64,000 nt of DNA from CBDBZL01 sp965213545 (lineage in GTDB: Bacteria; Pseudomonadota; Alphaproteobacteria; Sphingomonadales; Sphingomonadaceae): positions 1,612,001 through 1,676,000 of the forward strand of contig CBDBZL010000002.1 of assembly GCA_965213545.1 (NCBI GenBank), in the 5' to 3' direction. Every line of letters starts with the position of its first letter. Within the stretch, counting starts at the first letter, position 1. A program made the position numbers and the translations under genes. Shown one piece after another: positions 9,319-19,866 of this stretch. The notes under the pieces are model-generated. The model was not told the DNA's origin and ran no database searches. It worked only from the letters and a program-made list of their open reading frames with translations.

Positions 9319-10080
9319 CTAACTGCCCGCTGTCTCGACCAGGGCGGCGATGGTGCGCAGCAGCAGCGCGATGTCTTCAGGGCGCGAGAGCCGGTGATCG
9401 CCGCGTTTGATCAGCGTCACCGTCACGTCCTCGCTGGCGAGCGCGTGGGCGAGATCGAGCGATACGCGCCAGGGCACGTCCTGGTCGTCGAGCCCATGGA
9501 TCAGACGAACCGGCGCGGTGATGGCGACAGGCGTACCGCCGAGCACCCGCCGCGCCTGGCCGTCGCGCCAGAAGGCGGGGTGGGTCGGTGTGGGTTCGGG
9601 TCCGTAGGGATTGGCCTGGAACACCGTTTCGCCCGCTGCCAGCCGCGCCTTCTGGCCCGCATCATATCCCCAATCGGTGAAATCGGGCGCGGCGGCGATG
9701 CCCACTATTCCGGCCAGGCGCGCCCGATCCCGGTCAAGCGCCAGGCCCAGCAGCACCATCAGCCAGCCGCCCATCGACGAGCCGACGAGGATGATGCGTT
9801 CGGACGCGATCTTCGCCTCGATCAGCGCCAGCGCCTCACCCCGCCAGCGGGTCAGCGTTCCTTGCGCGAACATGCCGTCGCTGGCGCCGCAGCCCGAATA
9901 GTCGAACATCAGCGCCTCGCGTCCGGCTGTCCGGCCTGCGTCGAACACCGCGCCCGCCTTGTTTCCCGTCATATCCGACATGTAGCCGGGCAGGAAGACG
10001 ACCGCCGGACCGTTCCCCGCCGTATGACGATAGGCGATCCGTTCGCCCGCTGGCATCGTCAGATATTGGTTTGCGGTCAT
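9319..10080 (-). CDS. Alpha/beta hydrolase (serine esterase, ABHD10-like)
   Basis: A 253-residue cytosolic alpha/beta hydrolase. Nucleophile elbow GSSMGG gives the serine, HGLDDQDVP the aspartate and KRGDHRLS the histidine, with the oxyanion segment FLPGYMSDMTGNKA near the N-terminus. The DYSGCGASDG stretch and overall order resemble the ABHD10 / palmitoyl-thioesterase-like branch, so an acyl-ester or thioester substrate is likely, but the true substrate cannot be read from sequence. The start at ATG 10080 matches the family; the open frame extends upstream without similarity. It is divergent from thrS, with 227 bp between the starts. Confidence 0.85.
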   Translation of the reverse strand: MTANQYLTMPAGERIAYRHTAGNGPAVVFLPGYMSDMTGNKAGAVFDAGRTAGREALMFDYSGCGASDGMFAQGTLTRWRGEALALIEAKIASERIILVGSSMGGWLMVLLGLALDRDRARLAGIVGIAAAPDFTDWGYDAGQKARLAAGETVFQANPYGPEPTPTHPAFWRDGQARRVLGGTPVAITAPVRLIHGLDDQDVPWRVSLDLAHALASEDVTVTLIKRGDHRLSRPEDIALLLRTIAALVETAGS

Positions 10081-10307
10081 GGCATTGCTGATGGCCGCGG
10101 CCGGGCGGCTTTGCAACGCGCGGGCTTGGCACCGTGCGGCGCGATGCCCACTTGGGCGCCAACGTCGGGCAGCGGGTTTGGCGGGGAAGCGACGTGCGGC
10201 CAAGCGGCGTGCGGCGCGAGCACGATGCCTTCTTGCAAAGACCGACGACCCTTCCGGCAATGCCCGCACTGTGCCATGGCCCCTTGCGCCCCATCGAGGA
10301 CAAGACG

Positions 10308-12326
10308 ATGAGCGAAATGATCAGGATCAGCCTGCCCGACGGCTCGGTGCGCGAGATGCCGCCCGGCTCGACCCCGGCCGATGTCGCCGCGGCGATCGGC
10401 CCGGGCCTGGCCAAGGCGGCGCTCGCCGCGCGCGTCGATGGCGAACTGCGCGATCTTACCCGGCCGTTCGATGGCGATGCCGCACTGGCGCTGGTCACCA
10501 GCCGCGATGTCGACGAGGCGCTCGAACTGGCGCGGCACGACTATGCCCATGTGCTGGCGGAAGCGGTGCAGGGCTTGTTTCCGGGCACCCAGATCACCTT
10601 CGGCCCATCGACCGAGGATGGCTTCTACTACGATTTCGCGCCGCCCCCCGAACGTGGTCCCTTCACCGAGGAGGACCTGCCGGCGATCGAGAAGGAGATG
10701 CGTCGCATCATCGCCGATGACCGGCCGGTGGAGCGCGAGGTGTGGACCCGTCAGCAACTCATCGCCTGGTTCCGCGATCATGGCGAGAGCTTCAAGGCCG
10801 AATGGGCGGCCGAGCTTCCCGAAGGCGAGGAGCTGACGATCTATCGCCAGGGCGACTGGCTCGATCTGTGCCGCGGTCCGCATCTGGCTTCGACCGGCAG
10901 GCTGGACCCCGCCGCGTTCAAGCTCACCCGGGTCTCGGGCGCCTATTGGCGCGGCGACCAGAACAACGCGATGCTCAGCCGCATCTACGGCACCGGCTGG
11001 CTCAATCGCAAGCAGCTCGAGGAGCATCTGGTGCGGCTCGAGGAAGCGGCCAGGCGCGACCATCGCAAGCTGGGCCGCGAGATGGACCTGTTCCACCTCC
11101 AGGAAGAGGCGCACGGCTCGGTGTTCTGGCACCCCAAGGGCTATCGCATCTGGCGCGAGCTCGAGGCCTATATGCGGCGGCGGATGGACGATGTGGGCTA
11201 TCAGGAGGTCAAGACCCCGCAGGTGATGGATGCGCGCCAGTGGGAGCGCTCGGGCCACTGGGGTAAGTATCGCGAGAACATGTTCGTCATACCCGACGCG
11301 GTGCCGAGCACGGCGGACGGCGCTGAGCAGGGAGGCGCGCTGGTCTCCGCCGATGCGCAGTGGATGGCGCTGAAGCCGATGAACTGCCCGGCGCACGTGC
11401 TGATCTTCAAGCAGGGGATCACTTCCTACCGCGACCTTCCCGTGCGGCTGGGGGAAATGGGCTGCTGCCACAGGAACGAGCCACATGGTGCGCTGCACGG
11501 GCTGATGCGCGTGCGCCAGTTCACCCAGGACGACGGTCACATCTTCTGCACCCAGCGTCAGGTGGTGGACGAGGTGCGCCGCTTCTGCGAGCTGGCCGAC
11601 CGGGTGTATCGCGATTTCGGCTTCACCTATTCGGTCAAGCTGGCGCTCAGGCCCGAGCAGCGGTTCGGCTCGGACGCCGATTGGGACCAGGCCGAGGACG
11701 AGCTGCGCAATGCGGTGATCGAGGCGGGCATGGCGACGGATGAATATGGCTGGGAGGAACTGCCGAGCGAGGGCGCGTTCTATGCCCCCAAGCTGGAATG
11801 GCACCTGACCGATGCGATCGGCAGGACCTGGCAGGTCGGCACCATCCAGTCCGACCGCGTGCTGCCCGAGCGGCTCGATGCAAGCTATGTCGGCGAGGAC
11901 GGCGAGCGGCATCGCCCGGTCATGCTCCATCGCGCGATCTTCGGCAGTTACGAGCGGTTCGTGGGTATCCTGATCGAGCATTTCGCCGGCAAGCTGCCGT
12001 TGTGGCTGGCGCCGGTGCAGGCGGTGGTGGCGACGATCGTTTCCGATGCGGACGATTGGGCGAACGAGGCGGCGGCGCGGCTGGCGAAGGCGGCGGGGCT
12101 GCGGGTGGAGACCGACCTTCGCAACGAGAAGATCAACTACAAGGTGCGCGAACACTCGCTGGCCAAGGTGCCGCATCTGCTGGTGGTCGGCGGGCGCGAG
12201 GCGGCAGACGGGACGGTGGCACTGCGCACGCTGGGCGAGAAGGAGCAGCGCGTGCTGCCGCTCGCCGAAGCGATCGCGCTGTTGGGCGAAGCGGCGGTGC
12301 CGCCCGATTTGAGGGAGCTTTCGTGA
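10308..12326 (+). CDS. thrS: Threonine--tRNA ligase
   Basis: Class II synthetase charging tRNA-Thr, 672 residues. Domain order: TGS domain (residues 1-65), second additional / editing domain with HDYAHVLAEA (near 75) and SGAYWRGDQNN, catalytic core with the zinc and motif residues in MNCPAHVLIFK and HRNEPHGALHGLMRVRQF, and the C-terminal anticodon-binding domain from about 570. ATG 10308 follows GAGG at good spacing; longer open frames upstream are not family sequence. The stop overlaps the next start (TGATG), so the downstream DUF305 lipoprotein is probably co-translated with it. Confidence 0.97.
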   Translation: MSEMIRISLPDGSVREMPPGSTPADVAAAIGPGLAKAALAARVDGELRDLTRPFDGDAALALVTSRDVDEALELARHDYAHVLAEAVQGLFPGTQITFGPSTEDGFYYDFAPPPERGPFTEEDLPAIEKEMRRIIADDRPVEREVWTRQQLIAWFRDHGESFKAEWAAELPEGEELTIYRQGDWLDLCRGPHLASTGRLDPAAFKLTRVSGAYWRGDQNNAMLSRIYGTGWLNRKQLEEHLVRLEEAARRDHRKLGREMDLFHLQEEAHGSVFWHPKGYRIWRELEAYMRRRMDDVGYQEVKTPQVMDARQWERSGHWGKYRENMFVIPDAVPSTADGAEQGGALVSADAQWMALKPMNCPAHVLIFKQGITSYRDLPVRLGEMGCCHRNEPHGALHGLMRVRQFTQDDGHIFCTQRQVVDEVRRFCELADRVYRDFGFTYSVKLALRPEQRFGSDADWDQAEDELRNAVIEAGMATDEYGWEELPSEGAFYAPKLEWHLTDAIGRTWQVGTIQSDRVLPERLDASYVGEDGERHRPVMLHRAIFGSYERFVGILIEHFAGKLPLWLAPVQAVVATIVSDADDWANEAAARLAKAAGLRVETDLRNEKINYKVREHSLAKVPHLLVVGGREAADGTVALRTLGEKEQRVLPLAEAIALLGEAAVPPDLRELS

Positions 12327-12793
12327 TGCGCTTGGTCGGTCTGCTGGTTGTGACAGCATTCGCCCTGACGGCTTGCGAAGGATCGGACGAGCCGGCGGAC
12401 GGTCATTCCGAGATCATGGCCGGCGACCAGGCGGGCGCGCTCACCCCCGCGCAGGTCGCCTTTGCCGAGGCCAACGAGCGGATGCACGCGGCGATGTCCG
12501 AGATCCCGCCCGACGCGGACGAGGCCTTTATGCGCGGAATGCTCGCGCATCATCGGGGGGCGGTGGAGATGGCCGAGGTCGAACTGACGCACGGCACCGA
12601 TCCCGAGGCGCGCGCGCTCGCCCAGACAATCATCGAGGCGCAGAGCGCCGAGATCGAGCAGATGGAGGCCTGGCTGGCGCGCGAGGCGCAGGGCGAGGCG
12701 CAGGGCGAGGCGCAGGGCCAGGCGGGGGGCGGTGCGGCGGCTGCGCGCCCCGAAGCCGATGCGGCGGACCATACGAGGCATTCGATGCGGTGA
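12326..12793 (+). CDS. DUF305 family lipoprotein
   Basis: A 155-residue predicted lipoprotein: signal peptide with lipobox LTAC (Cys17), then one DUF305 ferritin-like helical unit with FMRGMLAHHRGAVEMAEV (HH at 75-76). Some DUF305 proteins have been tied to metal, especially copper, handling, but the family role is not settled. The C-terminus is a low-complexity tail made by an EAQG tandem repeat and an Ala/Gly stretch. It overlaps the thrS stop by one base (TGATG), which suggests translational coupling, although nothing links its role to tRNA charging. Confidence 0.82.
   Translation: MRLVGLLVVTAFALTACEGSDEPADGHSEIMAGDQAGALTPAQVAFAEANERMHAAMSEIPPDADEAFMRGMLAHHRGAVEMAEVELTHGTDPEARALAQTIIEAQSAEIEQMEAWLAREAQGEAQGEAQGQAGGGAAAARPEADAADHTRHSMR
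12681..12716 (+). repeat. Three perfect 12-bp tandem copies inside the DUF305 gene
   Basis: The unit gcgaggcgcagg occurs three times head to tail, keeping frame and encoding repeated EAQG in the lipoprotein tail. A fourth, degenerate copy (gccaggcg) follows. Such in-frame units can change copy number by slippage without breaking the gene. Confidence 0.9.
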
Positions 12794-12975
12794 CGCCGGT
12801 CGCTCGCCTCGACGACTGCGGTCATGGCAGCGGCGGGATGAGGCGGGATCGCGCTACACCGGCTGCCCGAGGCGATAACGCTTGATCGCGGCCGGCGAAC
12901 CGGTCGCCCCCTGCCGATGACGCTGCCGGCCGGAGTGACACTCGCGCCGGATGCTGGTCCGGGTGCCGGGGCGTC

Positions 12976-13749
12976 ATGCCGGCGGAGTTGACCGGCGGCG
13001 GGATCGCGATCGCCGTCGCGGTGGCGCTGATCGCCGCATTCATCCGCGGGTTGTCGGGCTTCGGCCTGGCGCTGATCCTGGTGCCGGTGCTGGCGCTTAC
13101 GGTCACCCCCGAACAGGCGGTGGTGGCAGCGAACGCGCTGGGCGTGGTGATGGGGCTGGCCAGCATCCGCGGGGCGCGCGCCGCGGCCGAGCGCTCGGCG
13201 ACCAGCATCGCGTTGCTTGCAGTCGTCACCACGCCCGTAGGTCTGGCGCTGCTGGCGGTGACGCCGGACCAGGTGGCCCGGGTGGTCATCGCGCTTGCCG
13301 CGCTGCTCGCCTTTACCGTGGTGCTGCGCCCGCGCCGCGCCGCGGTTGTCACGGCGCAGTCCGCCGATGCCGAACCCCCCGGCCAGCCGGGTCCGGGACT
13401 GATCCGGGCGACCGGTGTCACCTCGGGCCTGCTGGCAGGCTTTGCCGGCATCCCCGGACCGCCCGTCATCGCTTTCTACCTGGGCCGCGCGGTCGCACCG
13501 GCAGCGGCGCGCGCCTCGGTGTTCATCGTCTTCCTCGCCACCTCGATCAGCGCCTGTATCGCCGCGCTTGCGCTGAGCATTGCCGATGTCACCGCGGGCT
13601 GGCTGACAATATTGCTCGCGCCCGCGGTGCTGATCGGCAACTGGCTCGGCAGCCGCGCCTTCGGCCGGGTGAGCCCGCTCGCGTGGCGGTTATGCGCTGG
13701 CGGCATCGTGGCCGGGGCGGCTCTCGTCGCGCTGCTGCGTCTGATTTGA
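12976..13749 (+). CDS. Sulfite exporter TauE/SafE family membrane protein
   Basis: A 257-residue polytopic inner-membrane protein with about eight hydrophobic segments arranged as two halves. The family signatures FIRGLSGFGLALILVPVLAL (first half) and GLLAGFAGIPGPPVIAFYLG (second half) are present. Members export sulfite, sulfoacetate or related anions; which anion is moved here cannot be told. It is a single gene, 182 bp after the DUF305 lipoprotein, with no sulfonate catabolic gene nearby. Confidence 0.87.
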   Translation: MPAELTGGGIAIAVAVALIAAFIRGLSGFGLALILVPVLALTVTPEQAVVAANALGVVMGLASIRGARAAAERSATSIALLAVVTTPVGLALLAVTPDQVARVVIALAALLAFTVVLRPRRAAVVTAQSADAEPPGQPGPGLIRATGVTSGLLAGFAGIPGPPVIAFYLGRAVAPAAARASVFIVFLATSISACIAALALSIADVTAGWLTILLAPAVLIGNWLGSRAFGRVSPLAWRLCAGGIVAGAALVALLRLI

Positions 13750-13871
13750 CGCTGGAGCCCGTCGCAATCCTGTTGGCGAGGGATTCGAGGTGTTTCCCAT
13801 TGTCGAGCGCATGAGCCCGGGCAAGGTGAAGGCGGCGCGCCGGCGTAGCTTGGTGTGATCCGCACCCGGCT

Positions 13872-13960
13872 CCCGGCTTGGGGCCGAACCCCTGGCTTGG
13901 GGCTACCGGGTTTGGGTTCGGGTTTCCGGCTGGGTTCCGGCTTCGGACTTCGGGCTTCGG
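13872..13960. repeat. Degenerate G-rich repeat with a G-quadruplex motif, in a convergent intergenic region
   Basis: Between the TauE stop and the small minus-strand gene at 14034 lies a run of imperfect copies of ggcttgggg, ttcggg and cttcgg. Positions 13899-13922 read GGGG-N5-GGG-N3-GGG-N3-GGG on the plus strand, which fits the canonical G-quadruplex pattern. On the minus strand it reads as a low-complexity Pro/Lys/Glu peptide, which I regard as accidental. Whether it folds, or acts as a transcription barrier between convergent genes, is not shown by sequence. Confidence 0.6.
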
Positions 13961-14033
13961 AATGACCCGCTTCGAGTTGTTCTAAAGCCCAAGCCTGAGC
14001 GGGCAATGCGCGCACCAAGCGTCGGCCGAAAGC

Positions 14034-14156
14034 CTACATTCCGGCCAGCAGCAGCACGCCGACACAGACGGCGACGAACGCGAAACGCGTAACCGTCGCA
14101 GCCCGGCCGGCGAGCCGCTCTGCAACAGGGGCCCGGGTGATGGTTGGGCCACCCAT
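14034..14156 (-). CDS. Putative 40-residue single-span membrane protein
   Basis: A short ATG-to-TAG frame with AAAGGG just upstream of the ATG. The product begins MGGPTITRAPVAERLAG and ends with one hydrophobic helix (FAFVAVCVGVLLLAGM). It lies 35 bp after the agmatine deiminase stop on the same strand, so it could be the last gene of that transcript. I recognise no family. Small size leaves open that it is a chance frame; the good spacing of the ribosome-binding site and the clean membrane helix argue for a real gene. Confidence 0.42.
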   Translation of the reverse strand: MGGPTITRAPVAERLAGRAATVTRFAFVAVCVGVLLLAGM

Positions 14157-14191
14157 GCGCCCTTTCTAACCCGGCAAATCCTAAGAAAGGC

Positions 14192-15220
14192 TTAAGCCGT
14201 CCCCGACGGGGCGCGTGGCACATGCTGGCTGCAGCAGTGAAAGGCGCCGCCGCCGGTCAGCACCGCTTCGGCCCTGAGGCCCAGCGCGGTGCGGCCGGGA
14301 AACAAATCGCCCAGCGCCGCGACCGCCGCCTCGTCCTGCGCGGTGCCGTAGGTCGGCACCACCACAAGGTTGTTGCAGATGACGAAGTTCATGAAGCTGG
14401 CGGGCACCGGCTCGCCGCCCCGCTCGAGCCGTCCGGGCGAGGGTATGGCGCGCACCTCCAGCCCCTGGGCAAGCGCACGCGCGCGGGCATCGGCATAGAC
14501 CGCCGCGTTGGGGTCGTGCGCCCCTGCGGGCTCGGGGATAGCGAGCACGCCAGGCTCAACGAAGCGCGCCAGGTTGTCGACATGGCCATCGGTATGATCG
14601 CCCGTCAGCCCCTCGCCCAGCCACACCACCTTCTCGATCCCAAGGTCACGCGCAAGGCGGCGTTCGATCTCGCCCTGCGAGAGACCGGGGTTGCGATTGG
14701 GGTTCAACAGGCATTGTTCGGTCGTGACCGCCAAGCCGGTGCCATCGGTGTCGATCGCGCCGCCCTCCAGGATCCAGTCGGCGAGCGGTGCCGCAAGCCC
14801 GGCCGCGGCGGCAAGCGAAGCGCCCGTCTGCTGGTCGCCCTCCATCTGGTATTTGCCGCCCCAGCCGTTGAAGCCGAAGCGGCGCATGGCCCGCTCGCCC
14901 TGCGGGCCGATGACGCCGAGCGGCCCTGTATCGCGCAGCCAAATGTCGCCATAGGGATGGCGCTCCAGCCCGACCGCGCTGCTGACCAGTTGCCGCGCGC
15001 GCGCCTCGTTCGCAGCATCGCGCACCACCAGGCGCATGTCCTGCCCGCTTTCGGCCACCGCATTGGCAAAGGCGGCGACCTGCTCCTGAGCGGGCAGCAG
15101 ATCGTCTTCCCACAGGTCCTGCGCGTGGGGAAAGCCGATCCACAGCCATTCCTGCGCCTCCCACTCGGCGGGCATGCGCAGATCGACGCCACCCACGGCC
15201 CTTAGCTCAGGCCCGCCCAC
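14192..15220 (-). CDS. aguA: Agmatine deiminase family protein (peptidyl-arginine-deiminase fold)
   Basis: Hydrolyses agmatine to N-carbamoylputrescine and ammonia in the polyamine route. In 342 residues it shows the active-site blocks RDTGP (about 96-100), EGGAIDTDG, GDHTDGHVDN and, near the C-terminus, GGGAFHCCSQHVP with the catalytic cysteine (about 329). The start is GTG 15220, supported by AGAGGA about 8 nt upstream. It follows the M28 peptidase by 20 bp on the same strand. No N-carbamoylputrescine amidohydrolase (aguB) is in the window, so the exact substrate in this branch is family-based inference. Confidence 0.88.
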   Translation of the reverse strand: MGGPELRAVGGVDLRMPAEWEAQEWLWIGFPHAQDLWEDDLLPAQEQVAAFANAVAESGQDMRLVVRDAANEARARQLVSSAVGLERHPYGDIWLRDTGPLGVIGPQGERAMRRFGFNGWGGKYQMEGDQQTGASLAAAAGLAAPLADWILEGGAIDTDGTGLAVTTEQCLLNPNRNPGLSQGEIERRLARDLGIEKVVWLGEGLTGDHTDGHVDNLARFVEPGVLAIPEPAGAHDPNAAVYADARARALAQGLEVRAIPSPGRLERGGEPVPASFMNFVICNNLVVVPTYGTAQDEAAVAALGDLFPGRTALGLRAEAVLTGGGAFHCCSQHVPRAPSGTA

Positions 15221-15240
15221 AGCCAGGTCCTCTGCCAGGA

Positions 15241-16917
<1,677 letters not shown>

Positions 16918-17100
16918 CGTGAGCAGCCTTTTGAAAAGTGGCGGACAAAGCGAAGGATGCCAAAGCCGCGCGCCTGTCGCAAGCCTGCGAAACATGTGAC
17001 GTTGGCCGGGCGGGCCGGGGCGAACGTGTCGCGGCCCATTGGCCTACCGATCGACGGTTCGCGCCTTGTGCGAGGTGGCGCTTCGCGGCAGTCAGTGCTC

Positions 17101-19866
17101 ATGATCACGCAGGCGGCATCAGCAAACCGGGAGGGGGCGGACTGGGCGGGCGCGGACTGGGCGGGCGCGGTCGAGCGCGCGCGCGCATGTTCGCCGTTTC
17201 TCGCGCTCGCCATGCGCCGGCTGCCCGAAATTGCCCTATTGTGTGAACAGGGTCACGGCGAAGCGGCGCTGGCAGCCGCACGCGCGCTTGGCGAGCAAAG
17301 CGCGGACCAATCGCTCGAGACGGCGTTGCGGCGTGAGCGGCTCGGCTTTGCTCTGGTGCTGGGGCTGGGCGATCTTGCCGGCGCCTTTCCGCTCGCATTC
17401 GTGATGGACCAGCTGACCGCGCTGGCCGACCGCGCGCTCGACCGTGCGATCGGCGCGGTCATCGCGCGCCGGGTGGATAAGCCAACAGAAGGGGCGGCGG
17501 GGCATGCCCGCGCATCGGGCTTCACCGCGCTGGCGCTGGGCAAGCAGGGGGCGGGCGAGCTCAATTATAGCTCCGATATCGACCCCATCTTGCTGTTCAA
17601 TCGCGAACGCCTGCCCCGCCGCCCGCGTGACGAGCCGGACGAGGTGGCGCAGCTTTACGCCCGCCGCATCGTCGCGCTGCTCGGGCAGCAGACCGGGGAT
17701 GGCTACGTATTCCGGGTCGACCTGAGGCTGCGGCCCGATGCCGAGGTGACCCCGCTGGCGATCTCCTTCGCCGCCGCTCTCACGCATTACGAAAGCGCCG
17801 GCCTGGCATGGGAGCGCGCCGCCTTTATCCGCGCTCGTCCGGCCGCGGGCGACATCGCGGCGGGCGAGGCTTTCCTCGGCCAGATCAGCCCGTTCATCTG
17901 GCGCGGCAATCTGGATTTCACCGCGCTGGAGGAAATCCGCCGGCTGACCGCGCGCATCCGCTCGGCGCACGAGGGTCCACGGCTGCCCGGCCCGGGCTTC
18001 GACGTGAAGCGCGGCCGTGGCGGCATCCGCGAGATCGAGTTCTTCGCCCAGACGCACCAGCTGATCTATGGCGGGCGCAACCCGGCGCTGCGCCTGCGTG
18101 GCACGCGCCAGGCGCTCGACGCGTTGGCGGCGCAAGCCATCATCCCGGGCGACACCGCGCGCGACCTTGGCGAGGCCTACGACCGGCTGCGGGTGATCGA
18201 GCATCGGTTGCAGATGGTCGATGATCGGCAGGTCCACGCGCTGCCGACCAGTGAGGCAGCGCTCGACAATGTCGCGCGGCTGGAAGGGCTTAGCGATGGC
18301 GCGCCGCTGGTCGCCGAACTTGTCGGGCTGACCGACATGGTGGCGGCGCGCTATGACGGGCTGTTGGGTGAGGATAAGGCGCGCAGAACCGCGCCGCCCC
18401 GCCTTGACGCGGGACGAGAAGAGGTGCGCGCGGCTACCGCGTTCGAGGAGCGCTTCGGCGCGCGCATCGCCCGCTGGCCCAAGACCATCCGCGCCCTCAA
18501 GAGCAAGGAGGCGCTGGCGGCCTATGATGCGATCCGGCCCGATCTGCTCGTCGCGCTGGCCGGCGCTCGCGATCCGAGCCGCGCGCTGGCCCGGTGGGAG
18601 CAATTGCTCGATGCGTTGCCCAGCGCGATCAACATGTTCCGCCTGTTCGAGCAACGCCCCGCGCTGCTCGAGCGCGTGCTGCACGTGCTTACCTTGGCAA
18701 GTCCGCTGGCCGACGAGCTGGCCCGGCGCGTGGCGCTGCTCGATGCGCTGATTGATGGCGGCGCGCTCGATCTGCCCGGCGACATCACTTCGCTCGCCGA
18801 GCGCATGACGCTTGCCGGGGACGCCGGATACGAGGCGCGGCTCGACCGCATCCGCATGGCGGTGGGCGAAGAGCGCTTCATGCTCGGCGTCCAGCTGATC
18901 GAGGCGCACCACGATCCGCTGGCTATCGCCGAGGGTCTGTGCCGCGTTGCCGAAGCGGCGCTGCAGGTAGGCGCGAAGGCGGCGATCGCCAAGTTCGCCG
19001 AGGTGCATGGCCGGATCGCCGACGGCGAGCTGGTCATCCTGGGTCTCGGGCGACTGGGCGGCGGCGCGCTGACGCACGCCTCGGACCTTGACCTGGTCTA
19101 TCTCTTTACCGGCGAGATCGGGCGCGAATCGACTGGGCCTCGACCGCTCACCGCCTCGCTCTATTTCAATCGGCTGGCGAGCCGGGTGAGCTCGGCCTTG
19201 AGTGTGCCCACCGCCGAGGGCGCGCTCTACGAGGTCGATACCAGATTGCGGCCGCAAGGCGTGCAGGGGCCGCTTGCCGTCAGCACCGCCAGCTTCGCCA
19301 ATTACCAGGCCAGGGATGCCTGGACCTGGGAACACATGGCGCTGGCCCGGGCGCGGCCCATCCTGGGATCGCCGGCGGCAAGGGACGCGCTGGCGAGAAC
19401 GATCCGCGGCATCCTCGGCCAGCCGCGCGATCCGGGCGCGCTGCGCACGGCGGTGCTGGCGATGCGCGCCGAAATGGCGGTGCACAAGCCGCCCAAGGGT
19501 CCGCTCGACGTCAAACGACTGCGCGGCGGGCTGGTCGATCTGGAGTTCATCGTCCACTTCCTGCAACTGCGCGAGGGGGTCGCGCTCGAACCGGCGCTCG
19601 AAAACGCGATCGCCGCTCTGTGCCAAGCGGGCTTGCTTCCGGACGATTTCGCCAGGCATATGGCGGTCCTGATCCGCATCCTGGTCTCGGCCCGGCTGCT
19701 GGCACCCGATGGCGAACTGCCGCCACCCGCACCAGCCAAGGCGATGGCGCGGGCCTGCGGGGGCGAGGACATGCCGGCGCTGTTGCAGCGTCTGGCCGGG
19801 GCAAGGCAAGGTGTTGCGCAAGTCTGGGCCGAATTGTTCGGCGAGAAACTGGAGACCCGAACATGA
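17101..19866 (+). CDS. glnE: Bifunctional glutamine synthetase adenylyltransferase / adenylyl-removing enzyme
   Basis: Adds and removes AMP on glutamine synthetase in response to PII and glutamine. The 921-residue product has two nucleotidyltransferase halves with GKQGAGELNYSSDIDP (N-terminal, de-adenylylating) and GLGRLGGGALTHASDLD (C-terminal, adenylylating), each followed by a helical PII-uridylyl-like domain (KRGRGGIREIEFFAQ; KRLRGGLVDLEFIVHF). ATG 17101 fits the family length; the frame is open far upstream but antisense to the M28 gene. Residues near 12-22 hold a perfect 15-bp tandem duplication (ADWAG twice). Its stop overlaps the bcp start (ATGA). Confidence 0.96.
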   Translation: MITQAASANREGADWAGADWAGAVERARACSPFLALAMRRLPEIALLCEQGHGEAALAAARALGEQSADQSLETALRRERLGFALVLGLGDLAGAFPLAFVMDQLTALADRALDRAIGAVIARRVDKPTEGAAGHARASGFTALALGKQGAGELNYSSDIDPILLFNRERLPRRPRDEPDEVAQLYARRIVALLGQQTGDGYVFRVDLRLRPDAEVTPLAISFAAALTHYESAGLAWERAAFIRARPAAGDIAAGEAFLGQISPFIWRGNLDFTALEEIRRLTARIRSAHEGPRLPGPGFDVKRGRGGIREIEFFAQTHQLIYGGRNPALRLRGTRQALDALAAQAIIPGDTARDLGEAYDRLRVIEHRLQMVDDRQVHALPTSEAALDNVARLEGLSDGAPLVAELVGLTDMVAARYDGLLGEDKARRTAPPRLDAGREEVRAATAFEERFGARIARWPKTIRALKSKEALAAYDAIRPDLLVALAGARDPSRALARWEQLLDALPSAINMFRLFEQRPALLERVLHVLTLASPLADELARRVALLDALIDGGALDLPGDITSLAERMTLAGDAGYEARLDRIRMAVGEERFMLGVQLIEAHHDPLAIAEGLCRVAEAALQVGAKAAIAKFAEVHGRIADGELVILGLGRLGGGALTHASDLDLVYLFTGEIGRESTGPRPLTASLYFNRLASRVSSALSVPTAEGALYEVDTRLRPQGVQGPLAVSTASFANYQARDAWTWEHMALARARPILGSPAARDALARTIRGILGQPRDPGALRTAVLAMRAEMAVHKPPKGPLDVKRLRGGLVDLEFIVHFLQLREGVALEPALENAIAALCQAGLLPDDFARHMAVLIRILVSARLLAPDGELPPPAPAKAMARACGGEDMPALLQRLAGARQGVAQVWAELFGEKLETRT
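17137..17166 (+). repeat. Perfect 15-bp tandem duplication in glnE
   Basis: The unit gcggactgggcgggc occurs twice in a row, adding an in-frame ADWAG pentapeptide to the GlnE N-terminus. It is probably a recent slippage duplication and lies before the first conserved domain. Confidence 0.9.

Noticed and set aside
7923..9410. Two overlapping plus-strand frames of nearly 500 residues
   Set aside because: Antisense to the GDH N-terminal half; no domain and no good start.
10077..12359. 760-residue open frame on the minus strand
   Set aside because: Antisense to thrS; Gln/Arg/His-rich with no domain.
13476..14018. Minus-strand frame with a Lys-Pro-Glu repeat
   Set aside because: The repeat comes from the G-rich intergenic tract; the rest is antisense to the TauE gene.
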